A DNA stretch of 64,000 nucleotides from Cetobacterium somerae ATCC BAA-474 (GTDB taxonomy: Bacteria > Fusobacteriota > Fusobacteriia > Fusobacteriales > Fusobacteriaceae): positions 35,687 to 99,686 of the forward strand of contig NZ_KI518105.1 in NCBI RefSeq assembly GCF_000479045.1, given 5' to 3'. This document shows positions 28,828-37,702 of the stretch, piece after piece; position 1 is the stretch's first letter, and the number at the start of each line of letters is the position of its first letter. Made by a program: the position numbers and the translations under genes. The notes below the pieces were generated by a model. It made no database searches. It was not told where the DNA came from and saw nothing but the letters and a program-made list of their open reading frames with translations.

Positions 28828-28986
28828 TTATTCTTTTTCAAACTCGTCTTTTCCAGCACCACAGATAGGGCAAACCCAATCTTCAGGAACAGCTTCCCAA
28901 GCAGTACCTGCCGCAACTCCATTATCAGGATCTCCTGTAGCAGGGTCATAAATCCAGTCACAAACTTTACATCTCCATTTTTCCAT
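28828..28986 (-). CDS. Rubredoxin
   Basis: This 52-residue protein carries one Fe bound by four Cys: C6 and C9 in [12 protein letters not shown], and C39 and C42 in [15 protein letters not shown]. These are textbook rubredoxin motifs, and the length is normal. RBS AGGAGG precedes the ATG at 28984-28986. It donates single electrons in anaerobes, often for oxygen or peroxide reduction. It lies directly upstream of hcp on the same strand, with a terminator-like hairpin between. Confidence 0.96.
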   Translation of the reverse strand: MEKWRCKVCDWIYDPATGDPDNGVAAGTAWEAVPEDWVCPICGAGKDEFEKE

Positions 28987-29136
28987 AAAAAATACCTCCT
29001 ATGCTAGTTAATGTATCTGTGATATTTTTACAAAAAAATTATAGATTTCCTTTTAAATTTATAAAAAAATTAAAGGATATATTTATTGAATCTATAATAT
29101 AAATTATAGAGAAAGTATATTTTAGGAGGAAGTAAT

Positions 29137-29985
29137 ATGGAAACAGTTAATAGTTTACTACAAATAAAAAATAGTTCAGGGGAGCCATTGCTACAGACAC
29201 TGGGTCATGATGCAATTGAATTTTTAATTAGAACATTTGTTTTTATAATTATATTGTATTTAGGTTCATATTTTACGAAAAAAGTTGATAAGTATATAGA
29301 TAAAATTCCAGTAGTTAATCAGGATATTAATACAAAGCAGTTTACTAAATCAGTTACAAAATTAGGGTTAAATGTAATGTTTTTTTTGATAGGATTATTA
29401 GCATTTGGTTTTAGTGAAGCATCAATAGCTACTATGATCAGTGCCATTGGTTTAGGTGTAGGTATCTCTTTAAAAGAGTTTCTATCAAATTTAGCTGGTG
29501 GAGTAGTGCTATTTTTTACAAGACCTTTTAGTATAGGAAATTTCATAAAAATAAATGGTGTAATGGGAGAGGTTGCTAAAATAGAGGTGTTTTCAACATA
29601 TATAACTAGTTTAGATGGAAGAAGAGTTATAGTTCCAAATAATGTAATGATTAGCGGAAATATTATAAACTATGATGCAAACCTTTTTAGACGTATAAAA
29701 TTAATGCTATCAGTATCTTATGATTCTGATATGAAAAAAGTAATTAGTATATTGGAGAATATAGCAAATACCTATGAAGGATTAAATAGAGATAGGGAAA
29801 ACTTTATACATACAATGGAGTATGGAGATTCAAGTATAAATATTCTATTTATGGTTTGGACTCCAACAAATGGTTACTATAAAGTTAGAGGAGAGTTAAT
29901 GGCATATATTTTAGAAGTATTTAACAAAGAGGGAGTAAATGTTCCATTTAATATTTTAGATGTAAATGTAACTGAAAGTAAATAG
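29137..29985 (+). CDS. Small-conductance mechanosensitive channel MscS
   Basis: The 282-residue protein has three membrane helices and the pore-lining segment GLGVGISLKEFLSNLAGGVVLFF typical of MscS (GLGVGISLKE, SNLAGG), then the cytoplasmic beta domain with VPNNVMISGNIINY. MscS opens under membrane tension to release solutes in osmotic downshock. RBS AGGAGG. The next gene, a ClC-type protein, begins 13 bases after its stop, so the two are co-transcribed. Confidence 0.95.
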   Translation: METVNSLLQIKNSSGEPLLQTLGHDAIEFLIRTFVFIIILYLGSYFTKKVDKYIDKIPVVNQDINTKQFTKSVTKLGLNVMFFLIGLLAFGFSEASIATMISAIGLGVGISLKEFLSNLAGGVVLFFTRPFSIGNFIKINGVMGEVAKIEVFSTYITSLDGRRVIVPNNVMISGNIINYDANLFRRIKLMLSVSYDSDMKKVISILENIANTYEGLNRDRENFIHTMEYGDSSINILFMVWTPTNGYYKVRGELMAYILEVFNKEGVNVPFNILDVNVTESK

Positions 29986-29998
29986 AGAGGAGGAAAAG

Positions 29999-31219
29999 AT
30001 GAAAGACAGAATAGTTAGAGCTCTATTTTTTTCAGGTTTTTCAATTATAACAGGATTAATAGTGGGATTTATAGATGTGTTTTTTTCAAAAGGATTGATA
30101 TTAGCAGCAAATCTACGAGTGGAATATTTTAATAAATTAATTATTTTTTTACCTTTTGTGGGAGTTTTAATGATATTTTTATATAAAAAATATGGAAAGG
30201 GTTCTTTAAAAGGAATGGGCTATGTATTCGAAGCAGCACATATGGAAAATGTAATTATTCCTAAAAGATTAATTCCATTTTCTATTATATCAACATGGGC
30301 GACTCATCTTTTTGGAGGTTCAGCTGGGAGAGAGGGAGTAGCAGTACAAATAGGTGCAACGGTAGCAAATACAATAACAAGATATGTAGAGAAAAAAATA
30401 AAGTTAAATATAGATGATTTAAAAAAAATTCTTATTTCAACAGGGATATCAGCTGGATTTTCAGGACTTTTTGGAACTCCATTTGCTGCAACAATATTTT
30501 CTTTAGAGATTTTAAATATGGGTGTTGTTGAATACAAAGCTTTGTTTCCAGCATTTTTAGCAGCGTATACAGCCTTTGGTGTATCAGAGTATTTTGAGAT
30601 GAAGCATTTCCATTTCTTAATAGAGAAGTTTCCTAAAAATGATATAAGAGATATAACAATGTTTTTAATGGCAACGTTTATATTTGCAGTTGCAGGGTAT
30701 TGCTTTGCTTTTTTCTTAAAAAATTTTAAAAAGAATAAATATATGGTTGGTTTAGATCCTATAAAAAAAATATTTTTTGGTGGAATAATATTAGGCTTTT
30801 TAATCTGGTTAGTTTATGGAGGGAGATATAGTGGACTAGGAACTAATCTAATTGATATAGCTTTTTCAAAAGAGCAGTTATATTCATATGATTGGATATT
30901 GAAGATGTTCTTTACTATATTCACTTTAGGAATAGGATTTCAAGGGGGAGAGGTCACACCAATTTTTGCTATAGGAGCATGTTTAGGAGGAGTATTAGGA
31001 GGTTGGTTTGGTATTCCTGTGGAGTTTTTAGCAGCAATTGGATATTGTGCTGTATTTGCATCTTCTACAAATACATTTTTAGCCTCATTTTTAATAGGAA
31101 TAGAGATATTTGGTTATAATATGGCAGGCTATCTTTTTGTAGCTTGTGCAATGGCTTACCTATTTAGTGGAGAGTTAAGCATATATGAAGGACAAAAAAA
31201 AGAGCATTTAAAAATATAA
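29999..31219 (+). CDS. ClC-family anion channel/antiporter, possibly fluoride-type
   Basis: The 406-residue membrane protein has the ClC motif GGSAGREGVAVQIGA, with the gating glutamate at E112. The first selectivity motif GSGIP is not visible; KGMGYVFEAAH lies near that place. This pattern, and the short length, recall the CLC-F group of fluoride/proton antiporters, whose GREG motif is followed by small residues and VQ. That assignment is inference. No fluoride riboswitch was seen upstream; the gene is coupled to mscS. Confidence 0.8.
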   Translation: MKDRIVRALFFSGFSIITGLIVGFIDVFFSKGLILAANLRVEYFNKLIIFLPFVGVLMIFLYKKYGKGSLKGMGYVFEAAHMENVIIPKRLIPFSIISTWATHLFGGSAGREGVAVQIGATVANTITRYVEKKIKLNIDDLKKILISTGISAGFSGLFGTPFAATIFSLEILNMGVVEYKALFPAFLAAYTAFGVSEYFEMKHFHFLIEKFPKNDIRDITMFLMATFIFAVAGYCFAFFLKNFKKNKYMVGLDPIKKIFFGGIILGFLIWLVYGGRYSGLGTNLIDIAFSKEQLYSYDWILKMFFTIFTLGIGFQGGEVTPIFAIGACLGGVLGGWFGIPVEFLAAIGYCAVFASSTNTFLASFLIGIEIFGYNMAGYLFVACAMAYLFSGELSIYEGQKKEHLKI

Positions 31220-31234
31220 ATGCTCTTTTTTATT
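31196..31234. terminator. Bidirectional terminator
   Basis: AAAAGAGCATTT and AAATGCTCTTTT pair around a short A-rich loop, with T6 beyond. The ClC stop codon lies in the hairpin. Confidence 0.85.
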
Positions 31235-31613
31235 TTAAAGTTTCAATAATGTTATCTATATCATCGAAACTCATATTATTTTTAAGGTATATAGCGTATT
31301 CTAAAGATGTCATTCCCCAACTATTTTTAATATCTAAATTGGCACCATTTTCTTTTAAAAAATTTACCATTTGTAAATCTTTATTAAAAATGGCAAGATT
31401 AATAGGTGTATTACCTTGTAGTGGTTCTTGGATATTAATATCTGCATTATAATCTAAAAATAGTTTAACAATATTAGTATCTTTTAATAAAACAGCTTTA
31501 TGTATAGGATATCTGTACTCACCACTTCTGTCATTAACATCGATTCCATCTTCTAATTTAACTTTTAATTTCTCTAAATCTCCATTTTTTAATGCATTTT
31601 TAAATTCAATCAT
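31230..31613 (-). CDS. Small ankyrin-repeat protein
   Basis: The 127-residue protein has three to four ankyrin repeats, seen in YRYPIHKAVLLKDTNIVKLF, GNTPINLAIFNKDLQMVNFL and GMTSLEYAIYLKNN. Ankyrin repeats mediate protein contacts; the partner is unknown. No signal peptide is present, so it is cytoplasmic. It follows the small CDSC redox protein by 23 bases on the minus strand, and RBS AAGGGGG precedes the ATG. Confidence 0.85.
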   Translation of the reverse strand: MIEFKNALKNGDLEKLKVKLEDGIDVNDRSGEYRYPIHKAVLLKDTNIVKLFLDYNADINIQEPLQGNTPINLAIFNKDLQMVNFLKENGANLDIKNSWGMTSLEYAIYLKNNMSFDDIDNIIETLK

Positions 31614-31636
31614 AAAATCCCCCTTAATCAGTAAAA

Positions 31637-31894
31637 CTATTCAGAACAAACACAAGGATAATTTGGTGTAGGTTCATCACTTAAGTATTCTTTAATTTTT
31701 TCAATTCCAACGTAGTTAGTAACACTTTCCCAATCTTCAACTACTAAAGTAGGTGCAGCAGTAACATTAAGTTTTTGTGCTAGATCTTTAGCTTCAGTCA
31801 AATCATAGATAGCTAAATCATGTCTATTATTGAATAAACTTTTAACTACATCACAACTATCACAATTTTTAAGTACAAACAGTGTTTTTTTCAT
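31637..31894 (-). CDS. Glutaredoxin/thioredoxin-like small redox protein
   Basis: The 85-residue protein has a glutaredoxin-type fold start MKKTLFVLKNCDSCDVVKSL with a CDSC active site and the cis-proline segment VTAAPTLVVED. An extra CVC motif sits at the very C-terminus, which is unusual. It is cytoplasmic and possibly reduces a specific partner. RBS CGGAGG. It begins a two-gene unit with the ankyrin protein and follows the AEP regulator gene on the same strand. Confidence 0.8.
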   Translation of the reverse strand: MKKTLFVLKNCDSCDVVKSLFNNRHDLAIYDLTEAKDLAQKLNVTAAPTLVVEDWESVTNYVGIEKIKEYLSDEPTPNYPCVCSE

Positions 31895-31935
31895 AATAGT
31901 CTACCTCCGTTATTTAATAAAAAAATTATAACACA

Positions 31936-32709
31936 TTAATAGAGATTTATATTAAAATTTTTAACTAAATTTTTTAAAAAATTATTCTCTGGATTTACTG
32001 ATACAATGAAGTTAACTTGATTTAAGTCACAAACTTTATAAAATTTAGAAGTATCGAACTTTTCATCTGTAACTAAAAAAACATTTTCTAAAGAGTGCTT
32101 TAAAGCAGTTTTAGTAACCAATGCTTCATCATGATTGTGTGAAGTAACACCATTTTTTAAAGATAAACCATCTAAGGTTAAAAATGCTTTATCAAAAAAA
32201 TAGTTACTAATATCTAGAGATGTTTTAACTCCAGATGTTGATAAAAGATTTAGTTTAACCTCTCCACCAATTAGAAATATAGAGTGAGTATGGTCAATAC
32301 TACTGAAAAAATTTACAAACTCATTGATAACAGAGAGAGAAACAGTAACAATTTTAAGATTTTTTTTATTTTTTAAATAAGGAATCATTTTAGAAATTGT
32401 AGTTCCAGCATCTAAAAAGATTGAATCACCATCATTGATAAGGGAAACACCTTTTTTAGCTAAAATATTCTTCTCGTTAGAAAAAAGTTCATTTCTTAAA
32501 CTATAACTTTCATCAACTATGTTAGAGGAGCTTTTTAGGGCTCCTCCATAAACTTTTCTAATCTCACTATTTTCATTTATAATATCTTCTAAATCTTTTC
32601 TGATAGTTTCCATAGTCACACTATATCTTTTTGCAAGCTCTTTAACATAAACTATATTTTTAATATTTATTTCATCTAAGATAAGTTGTCTACGCTCTTC
32701 CATTAACAT
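31936..32709 (-). CDS. DeoR-family transcriptional regulator of the AEP operon
   Basis: The 257-residue protein has an N-terminal DeoR helix-turn-helix (VKELAKRYSVTMETIRKDLE) and a C-terminal sugar-phosphate-sensor-like domain with IFLDAGTTISKMI and FLTLDGLSLKNGVTSH. It is the last gene of the phosphonate operon, three bases after the phnW stop. Local regulation of that operon is inferred, and the effector may be AEP or a degradation product. The start ATG at 32709 has GGAG seven bases upstream. Confidence 0.88.
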   Translation of the reverse strand: MLMEERRQLILDEINIKNIVYVKELAKRYSVTMETIRKDLEDIINENSEIRKVYGGALKSSSNIVDESYSLRNELFSNEKNILAKKGVSLINDGDSIFLDAGTTISKMIPYLKNKKNLKIVTVSLSVINEFVNFFSSIDHTHSIFLIGGEVKLNLLSTSGVKTSLDISNYFFDKAFLTLDGLSLKNGVTSHNHDEALVTKTALKHSLENVFLVTDEKFDTSKFYKVCDLNQVNFIVSVNPENNFLKNLVKNFNINLY

Positions 32710-32712
32710 ATA

Positions 32713-33825
32713 TTATCTCCAAAACATAGAGTTTTTGATAGAATTGATTAAAGTATCAATATCTGTAGGATAAACCTCTCCAATATTACCGATTCTAAAA
32801 CTCTCCTCTTTTGTTAACTTACCAGGATATATAACAAATCCTTGCTCTTTAAGTTTTGAATAAAAATTTTCAAACTTATAATCAGGATGATTTGGAGCAT
32901 AGAATGTAGTTATAATAGGAGATTGTTTTTCTAAAGTGATAATAGCTTTAAATCCAAGAGTGTCCATACCTTTAACAAGTTTATCTTGGTTTTCTGTGTA
33001 TCTTTTTTCTCTAGCTTTAACTCCACCTTCAGCTTCTAATTCTAAAAGGGCTTGATAAAAGGCTCTTACAACATGGGTAGGAGAAGTGAATCTCCATTTT
33101 CCATTTCCACTTTCCATAACTTTCCATTGATCAAATATATCTAAAGAGTGAGAACGAGCCTTTCCTTCACATTTTAAAAGTTCAGATTTTCTAGCTATAA
33201 TAAATCCAAAACCAGGAACTCCTTGGATACATTTGTTAGATGAACTAATTAAAAAATCAATTTGGTACTCAGGAATGCTAAAATGAATTCCCCCAAAACT
33301 AGACATAGCATCAACTATAAAAGTTTTATTGTAGTTTTTAACAATTGCTCCAATCTCTTTAATTGGATTTAAAATTCCTGATGTAGTTTCACAGTGAACA
33401 ACAGCAACATGAGTAATCTCTTTATCTTCCTTTAAAATAGATTCTAAGTGAGATAAATCATAAGTTTCAGTTTGCTCAATTTTATAGATAGTATTTTTAA
33501 CTTTTGCTGTATCACAAATAGTTTTCATTCTATCTCCATATGCACCGTTTGAAAGAATTAAAACTTTTTCATTCTCACCAACAACACTAGTTAAAACAGC
33601 CTCAACAGAGAAAGTTCCACTTCCTTGCATAGGAATCATAGTATAGTCATCTCCAGCTTCAGCAACATCTAAAACTCTTTTTCTCATATCTTGAACTAAA
33701 GAGTTATACTCGTTATCCCAAGTACACCAATCTTTAAGCATAGCTGATTTAACTCCAGAAGATGTTGTAAGTGGTCCAGGTGTTAAAAGAATATATGGTT
33801 TATCTGTTAAGTTATTGTTATTCAT
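32713..33825 (-). CDS. phnW: 2-Aminoethylphosphonate-pyruvate transaminase
   Basis: PhnW is a PLP enzyme converting AEP and pyruvate to phosphonoacetaldehyde and alanine. The 370-residue protein starts ILLTPGPLTTS near 12 and has the PLP Lys in SSSNKCIQGVPGFGF. ATG 33825 follows GGAGGA, which overlaps the end of the previous gene; the TTG at 33840 is itself part of the Shine-Dalgarno sequence. It acts with PhnX, encoded upstream. Confidence 0.96.
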   Translation of the reverse strand: MNNNNLTDKPYILLTPGPLTTSSGVKSAMLKDWCTWDNEYNSLVQDMRKRVLDVAEAGDDYTMIPMQGSGTFSVEAVLTSVVGENEKVLILSNGAYGDRMKTICDTAKVKNTIYKIEQTETYDLSHLESILKEDKEITHVAVVHCETTSGILNPIKEIGAIVKNYNKTFIVDAMSSFGGIHFSIPEYQIDFLISSSNKCIQGVPGFGFIIARKSELLKCEGKARSHSLDIFDQWKVMESGNGKWRFTSPTHVVRAFYQALLELEAEGGVKAREKRYTENQDKLVKGMDTLGFKAIITLEKQSPIITTFYAPNHPDYKFENFYSKLKEQGFVIYPGKLTKEESFRIGNIGEVYPTDIDTLINSIKNSMFWR

Positions 33826-35173
33826 TGTTGTTTCCTCCAAATAGTTTTATATTTTCAATTTTTATACTCTCTTCAAGAATTTCAAGAGCTTTTTCAAGTT
33901 CATGTTTTTCAATAATAAGTGGTGGTGATAGTGTTAATATTCCACTAGAAACTTTGAAACTAAGACCTAAATCAAGGCAATTATAAAGAATTCTATCAGC
34001 TTCAGATTCAGCTTTTTCTTTTGTTTTTCTATCTCTTACAAGTTCAATTGCAAAGAGTAGCCCAATAGCTCTTACATCACCGATAATTTCATATTTATTT
34101 TTTAATATATTTAATCTATCTAAAACAAATTTCTCCATATTAGATGTTTTTTCTAAAATATTATTATTATCAATAAAATCTATGGCAGCATTAGCAGCAG
34201 CACATCCAACAGAGGATTTCTCATGAGTATAGTGCCCTAAAGATGTATATTGACCAATGTTAAATTCATCTTTTGTTAAAAGAGCAGAGATTGGAAATAT
34301 TCCACCGCCAAGTCCTTTTCCAATGACAACAATATCCGGGTCAATATCATAGTGTTCAAAGGCGAAGAATTTTCCAGTTCTTCCCATAGCAATTGCAGTC
34401 TCATCTAAAATTAAAAGAGTATTGTGTTTAGTACAGATATCTCTTATTCCTTTCATAAGTTTATATGATGGAATCTCCACTTCAGTATTTCTAATAGTTT
34501 CCATAAAAAAAGCTGCAATATCTCCATGCTTTTCTAGAGTATAGTCTAAAATAGTTAAGAAGGTATCTTCATCAAAAATGGGTCTATAGCTATTATAAGG
34601 GATTAGATGTTCACACCCAGTTAGAAGACTTCCAATACCATTTCTAAAATGAGCAGTTCCTCCTAAAGAGATAGCATCTATTGAAGCTCCATGGAAAGAA
34701 TCCCAAAAAGATAGAAAGCCATCTTTTTTAGTTACAAGTCTAGCTAGTTTCATTGCTATTCCAATAGAAGAGGTTGCTCCTGGTGAAAATAGAACTTTAT
34801 TTAAAACACCATTTGTTTTATCAGAAAGCTTTTGAGCTAAAATTATAGCAGAGTTATTTGTATATCTTCTAGGTGAAAAGGGAAGTTCTTCCATTTCATT
34901 AATAATGGCATTTTTAACATCTTCATTTCCAAATCCAACTTGATGTACATTATTTCCATGAAAATCCATATAGATTTTTCCAGAGATATCTTCTAGATAG
35001 ATACCTTTGGATTTTTTTAAAACATTTAAACAAGGAGTTGAAAGAGATTGATGAAGAAAGATATCTTCATCATCTCTAAGAACACAACTAGTTTCATAGT
35101 TTATATTTTTATCTTGCCAATTTTTACGATTTGAAGAGGTATTCACATCCCCTTCAGATGTAATTTTATTCAT
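33818..35173 (-). CDS. Class III PLP enzyme, probable (R)-1-hydroxy-2-aminoethylphosphonate ammonia-lyase (PbfA-like)
   Basis: The 451-residue protein is a class III aminotransferase-fold enzyme: FSPGATSSIGIAMKLAR, LILDETAIAMGRTGKFF and the PLP Lys in VVIGKGLGGGIFPIS are visible. It starts with EGDVNTSSNRKNWQ. Its place between phnX and phnW matches PbfA, which converts hydroxylated AEP to phosphonoacetaldehyde and widens the substrate range of the PhnW-PhnX route. The enzyme class is firm from sequence; the specific reaction is inferred from context. It overlaps phnW by eight bases. Confidence 0.75.
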   Translation of the reverse strand: MNKITSEGDVNTSSNRKNWQDKNINYETSCVLRDDEDIFLHQSLSTPCLNVLKKSKGIYLEDISGKIYMDFHGNNVHQVGFGNEDVKNAIINEMEELPFSPRRYTNNSAIILAQKLSDKTNGVLNKVLFSPGATSSIGIAMKLARLVTKKDGFLSFWDSFHGASIDAISLGGTAHFRNGIGSLLTGCEHLIPYNSYRPIFDEDTFLTILDYTLEKHGDIAAFFMETIRNTEVEIPSYKLMKGIRDICTKHNTLLILDETAIAMGRTGKFFAFEHYDIDPDIVVIGKGLGGGIFPISALLTKDEFNIGQYTSLGHYTHEKSSVGCAAANAAIDFIDNNNILEKTSNMEKFVLDRLNILKNKYEIIGDVRAIGLLFAIELVRDRKTKEKAESEADRILYNCLDLGLSFKVSSGILTLSPPLIIEKHELEKALEILEESIKIENIKLFGGNNNE

Positions 35174-35174
35174 T

Positions 35175-35981
35175 TTAAATAACCTCTTCAGAATTCATTC
35201 TAGTATTTATAACATCAATTATATGTGGTAAATCACCAACTTGCTCAACAACATAATCAGCTCCAGCAGAGTATAATCTCTTTGCAGTTGCATCCATTAA
35301 TTTTTTTAACTGAGCATGGTCCATAGTTTCAACCTCTTTTTGTGAAAGGCCAAGTTCACTTCCACCCTTTAAGATACCAACAGTCCAAACACCAGCATTT
35401 TTACCCTCTTTCATATCAACAGTTGTATCTCCAATTTTTATAATAGAATTCCTATTTGGAATTGCTAAGGTAATCATATTTTGATAAATCATATATGGAT
35501 ATGGTCTACCAGCAGGAACTTCAGTTGATGTGATTCTAAAATCTGGACAGTATCCAAAAGCTTTAGCTTTAGGAGCAACAATATCTAACATCTCTTTTGT
35601 ATATCCAGTTGTACTTCCAATTTTTAATCCTCTATCTCTTAACTCTTTTTGAAGATCTAACATTCCAGGAACAGGTTCAGCAAAGTTTTCTAAAGAAGCG
35701 AATAAAACTTCTTCAAATCTTTCGTATAAAGAGTTAATATCCTCCATAGTGTAATCTCTATTAAATTTTTCTAACCATAAAGAGTGTATTCTTTCCATCT
35801 TTAATAGTGCTTTTATGTGATCTATTTTTAACATTCCCATAGGTTTTCTAGCTTCTTCATAAGTAATCTCAATACCAATCTCTTTAAAAACTTGAACAAA
35901 AACATCAAGTGGTGCGAAACATCCATAATCTACTGTAGTACCTGCCCAATCAAATATAACTGCCTTAATCTCTTTTCTCAT
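35175..35981 (-). CDS. phnX: Phosphonoacetaldehyde hydrolase
   Basis: PhnX cleaves the carbon-phosphorus bond of phosphonoacetaldehyde to acetaldehyde and phosphate. The 268-residue HAD-superfamily protein has the nucleophile D11 in VIFDWAGTTVD and the Schiff-base lysine K52 in KPMGMLKIDH; KIGDTTVDMKEG supplies later HAD motifs. Its ATG overlaps the permease stop by one base (TAATG), implying tight co-translation. Confidence 0.97.
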   Translation of the reverse strand: MRKEIKAVIFDWAGTTVDYGCFAPLDVFVQVFKEIGIEITYEEARKPMGMLKIDHIKALLKMERIHSLWLEKFNRDYTMEDINSLYERFEEVLFASLENFAEPVPGMLDLQKELRDRGLKIGSTTGYTKEMLDIVAPKAKAFGYCPDFRITSTEVPAGRPYPYMIYQNMITLAIPNRNSIIKIGDTTVDMKEGKNAGVWTVGILKGGSELGLSQKEVETMDHAQLKKLMDATAKRLYSAGADYVVEQVGDLPHIIDVINTRMNSEEVI

Positions 35982-37702
35982 TATTTATTCCTCCCAAAAT
36001 TTCTTTTTTTAATTATTTCATAAATTGTTTTTACTAAAAGATTTGTTCCAACAATTAAAATTCCCATTGCTGCTGCTTTAGCTTGATCTCCAACTTCATC
36101 AAGATTAACCATTGCAATAGATGCAAGAGTTGTTTTTGAAGTATATAGGAAAACAGCTGCTGAAACTGTAGTCATACAGTTTACAAAGTAATATATGAAT
36201 ATCTCTCCAATAGTGTGTTTAGTAAGTGGTAGAGTTACATTGAAAAATGTTTTATACCAAGGAACACCCATAGATAGAGATACAATTTCAAACTCTTTAT
36301 CTAACTTTTTCAAAGATGTTGACGCTGTCATAAAAGCAACTGAGAAAAAGTGAACAATGTTTACAAGAACTAAGATCCAAAGAGTTCCGTATAAACTATT
36401 GAATGGATTATTTACCCAACCAATTAGTGGAATTCTAATGTAGTTCATATTGAAGAAAAAGATATATCCTAAACCTAAAACCATTCCTGGAAGGGCTAAA
36501 GGTACTATTGCGAAAAACTTAATAACATTTCTAAGCTTAGTTAAACTCTCAGTTTTTAAACATATATATGCTCCAAGATATGCAATAATAGTTCCAAATA
36601 TAGCTGATAACATTGCTATAGTTATTGAGTTTTTATAAAAATGGAAAGCTCCACCATTAAAGTCAAAGAATTTATAGTTATTTAAAGTAAGTTCAAAGTT
36701 ATATGGCCACATCTTAACAAAAGAAGCGACACCTGCTGTAATAAAAAGTCCTAATATACCAAGACCAATAAACCAACAGAAACTGTAGAAGAAAATATCT
36801 CTACCAGTTGAATTTTCAATTCGATAGTTCATAGATTTTGCATTAAAGGTATCTCTTTGTTTTTTCTCTAAAGATTTTTCAAAGAAAAATGAGATTACTG
36901 CGGGAATAAGTAGAAGGATACTAACAACTGCACCTCTTCCTAAATTTTGTTGTCCGATAACTTGCTTATAAATATCTGTAGCTAAAACATTATAGTTTCC
37001 ACCAACAACTTTAGGTGCTCCAAAGTCAGTGAATGCAAGAATAAAAGAAACTGTAGCTGTGGAAAAAACAGCATATTTACAAGATGGAAGAGTTATTGTA
37101 AAAAATTGCTTTACTTTACTTGTTCCAAGAGTTTTAGCAGCTTCATAGAGTCTATAGTCACTATTTTGTAGTGCCATAGAGATAATTAAGTAGGCTTGAG
37201 GTAAAGTATATATAACTTCACTAATTACAATACCAGTTGAACCGTATAGATTTATATCTGTTGCAAGATTAGGGAATCTACCAAAGAATCCAGTAGTTAT
37301 GACTCCCATTCTTCCAAATAGGTAAACTAATGAGATACCATGTAGCATAGTTGGAGCAAATATAGGTAGAAGAATTAAAAATTTTAAAATACCTTTTCCC
37401 TTTATGTTACTTCTAGCCATTCCATAAGAGTAACCAAATCCTAAAATTAAAGTTATAACCATAGTTAAAGTTGCTATTTTAACTGTATTGAAAAATGAAG
37501 ATACTACTCCAGGGCTAGTAAGATATTGAATAAAATTTTGTAGACCAATAAAGTTTCCAGCATTGTCCTCTGTTGCTTTTATACTTAAAGAGATAAGTGG
37601 AAAAAGAAGAGTAACAACGAAAAAGATTGCAATTCCCCAAACGATAATATCTCTAACTTTTTCTGAAAGAAGTTTTTCAGTTTTTTTAAAAACTAGCTCC
37701 AT
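35981..37702 (-). CDS. AEP ABC transporter permease (fused two-domain)
   Basis: The 573-residue protein carries two copies of the binding-protein-dependent permease domain, as in FbpB/PhnU2-type proteins: about twelve membrane helices and two EAA-like loops, LYEAAKTLGTSKVKQFF and LSMGVPWYKTFFNVTLP. It forms the membrane channel of the 2-aminoethylphosphonate importer. Its start overlaps the ATPase gene end by ten bases. Confidence 0.9.
   Translation of the reverse strand: MELVFKKTEKLLSEKVRDIIVWGIAIFFVVTLLFPLISLSIKATEDNAGNFIGLQNFIQYLTSPGVVSSFFNTVKIATLTMVITLILGFGYSYGMARSNIKGKGILKFLILLPIFAPTMLHGISLVYLFGRMGVITTGFFGRFPNLATDINLYGSTGIVISEVIYTLPQAYLIISMALQNSDYRLYEAAKTLGTSKVKQFFTITLPSCKYAVFSTATVSFILAFTDFGAPKVVGGNYNVLATDIYKQVIGQQNLGRGAVVSILLLIPAVISFFFEKSLEKKQRDTFNAKSMNYRIENSTGRDIFFYSFCWFIGLGILGLFITAGVASFVKMWPYNFELTLNNYKFFDFNGGAFHFYKNSITIAMLSAIFGTIIAYLGAYICLKTESLTKLRNVIKFFAIVPLALPGMVLGLGYIFFFNMNYIRIPLIGWVNNPFNSLYGTLWILVLVNIVHFFSVAFMTASTSLKKLDKEFEIVSLSMGVPWYKTFFNVTLPLTKHTIGEIFIYYFVNCMTTVSAAVFLYTSKTTLASIAMVNLDEVGDQAKAAAMGILIVGTNLLVKTIYEIIKKRNFGRNK

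Noticed and set aside
27099..28961. Hcp with a 70-residue N-terminal extension
   Set aside because: The extension runs antisense-free but out of frame through the rubredoxin gene and a terminator; the RBS at 28758 and the MSMFCFQCQ start fix the true start at 28751.
29990..30000. Fluoride riboswitch before the ClC gene
   Set aside because: The gap to mscS is only 13 bases, and no crcB-type motif was seen before mscS.
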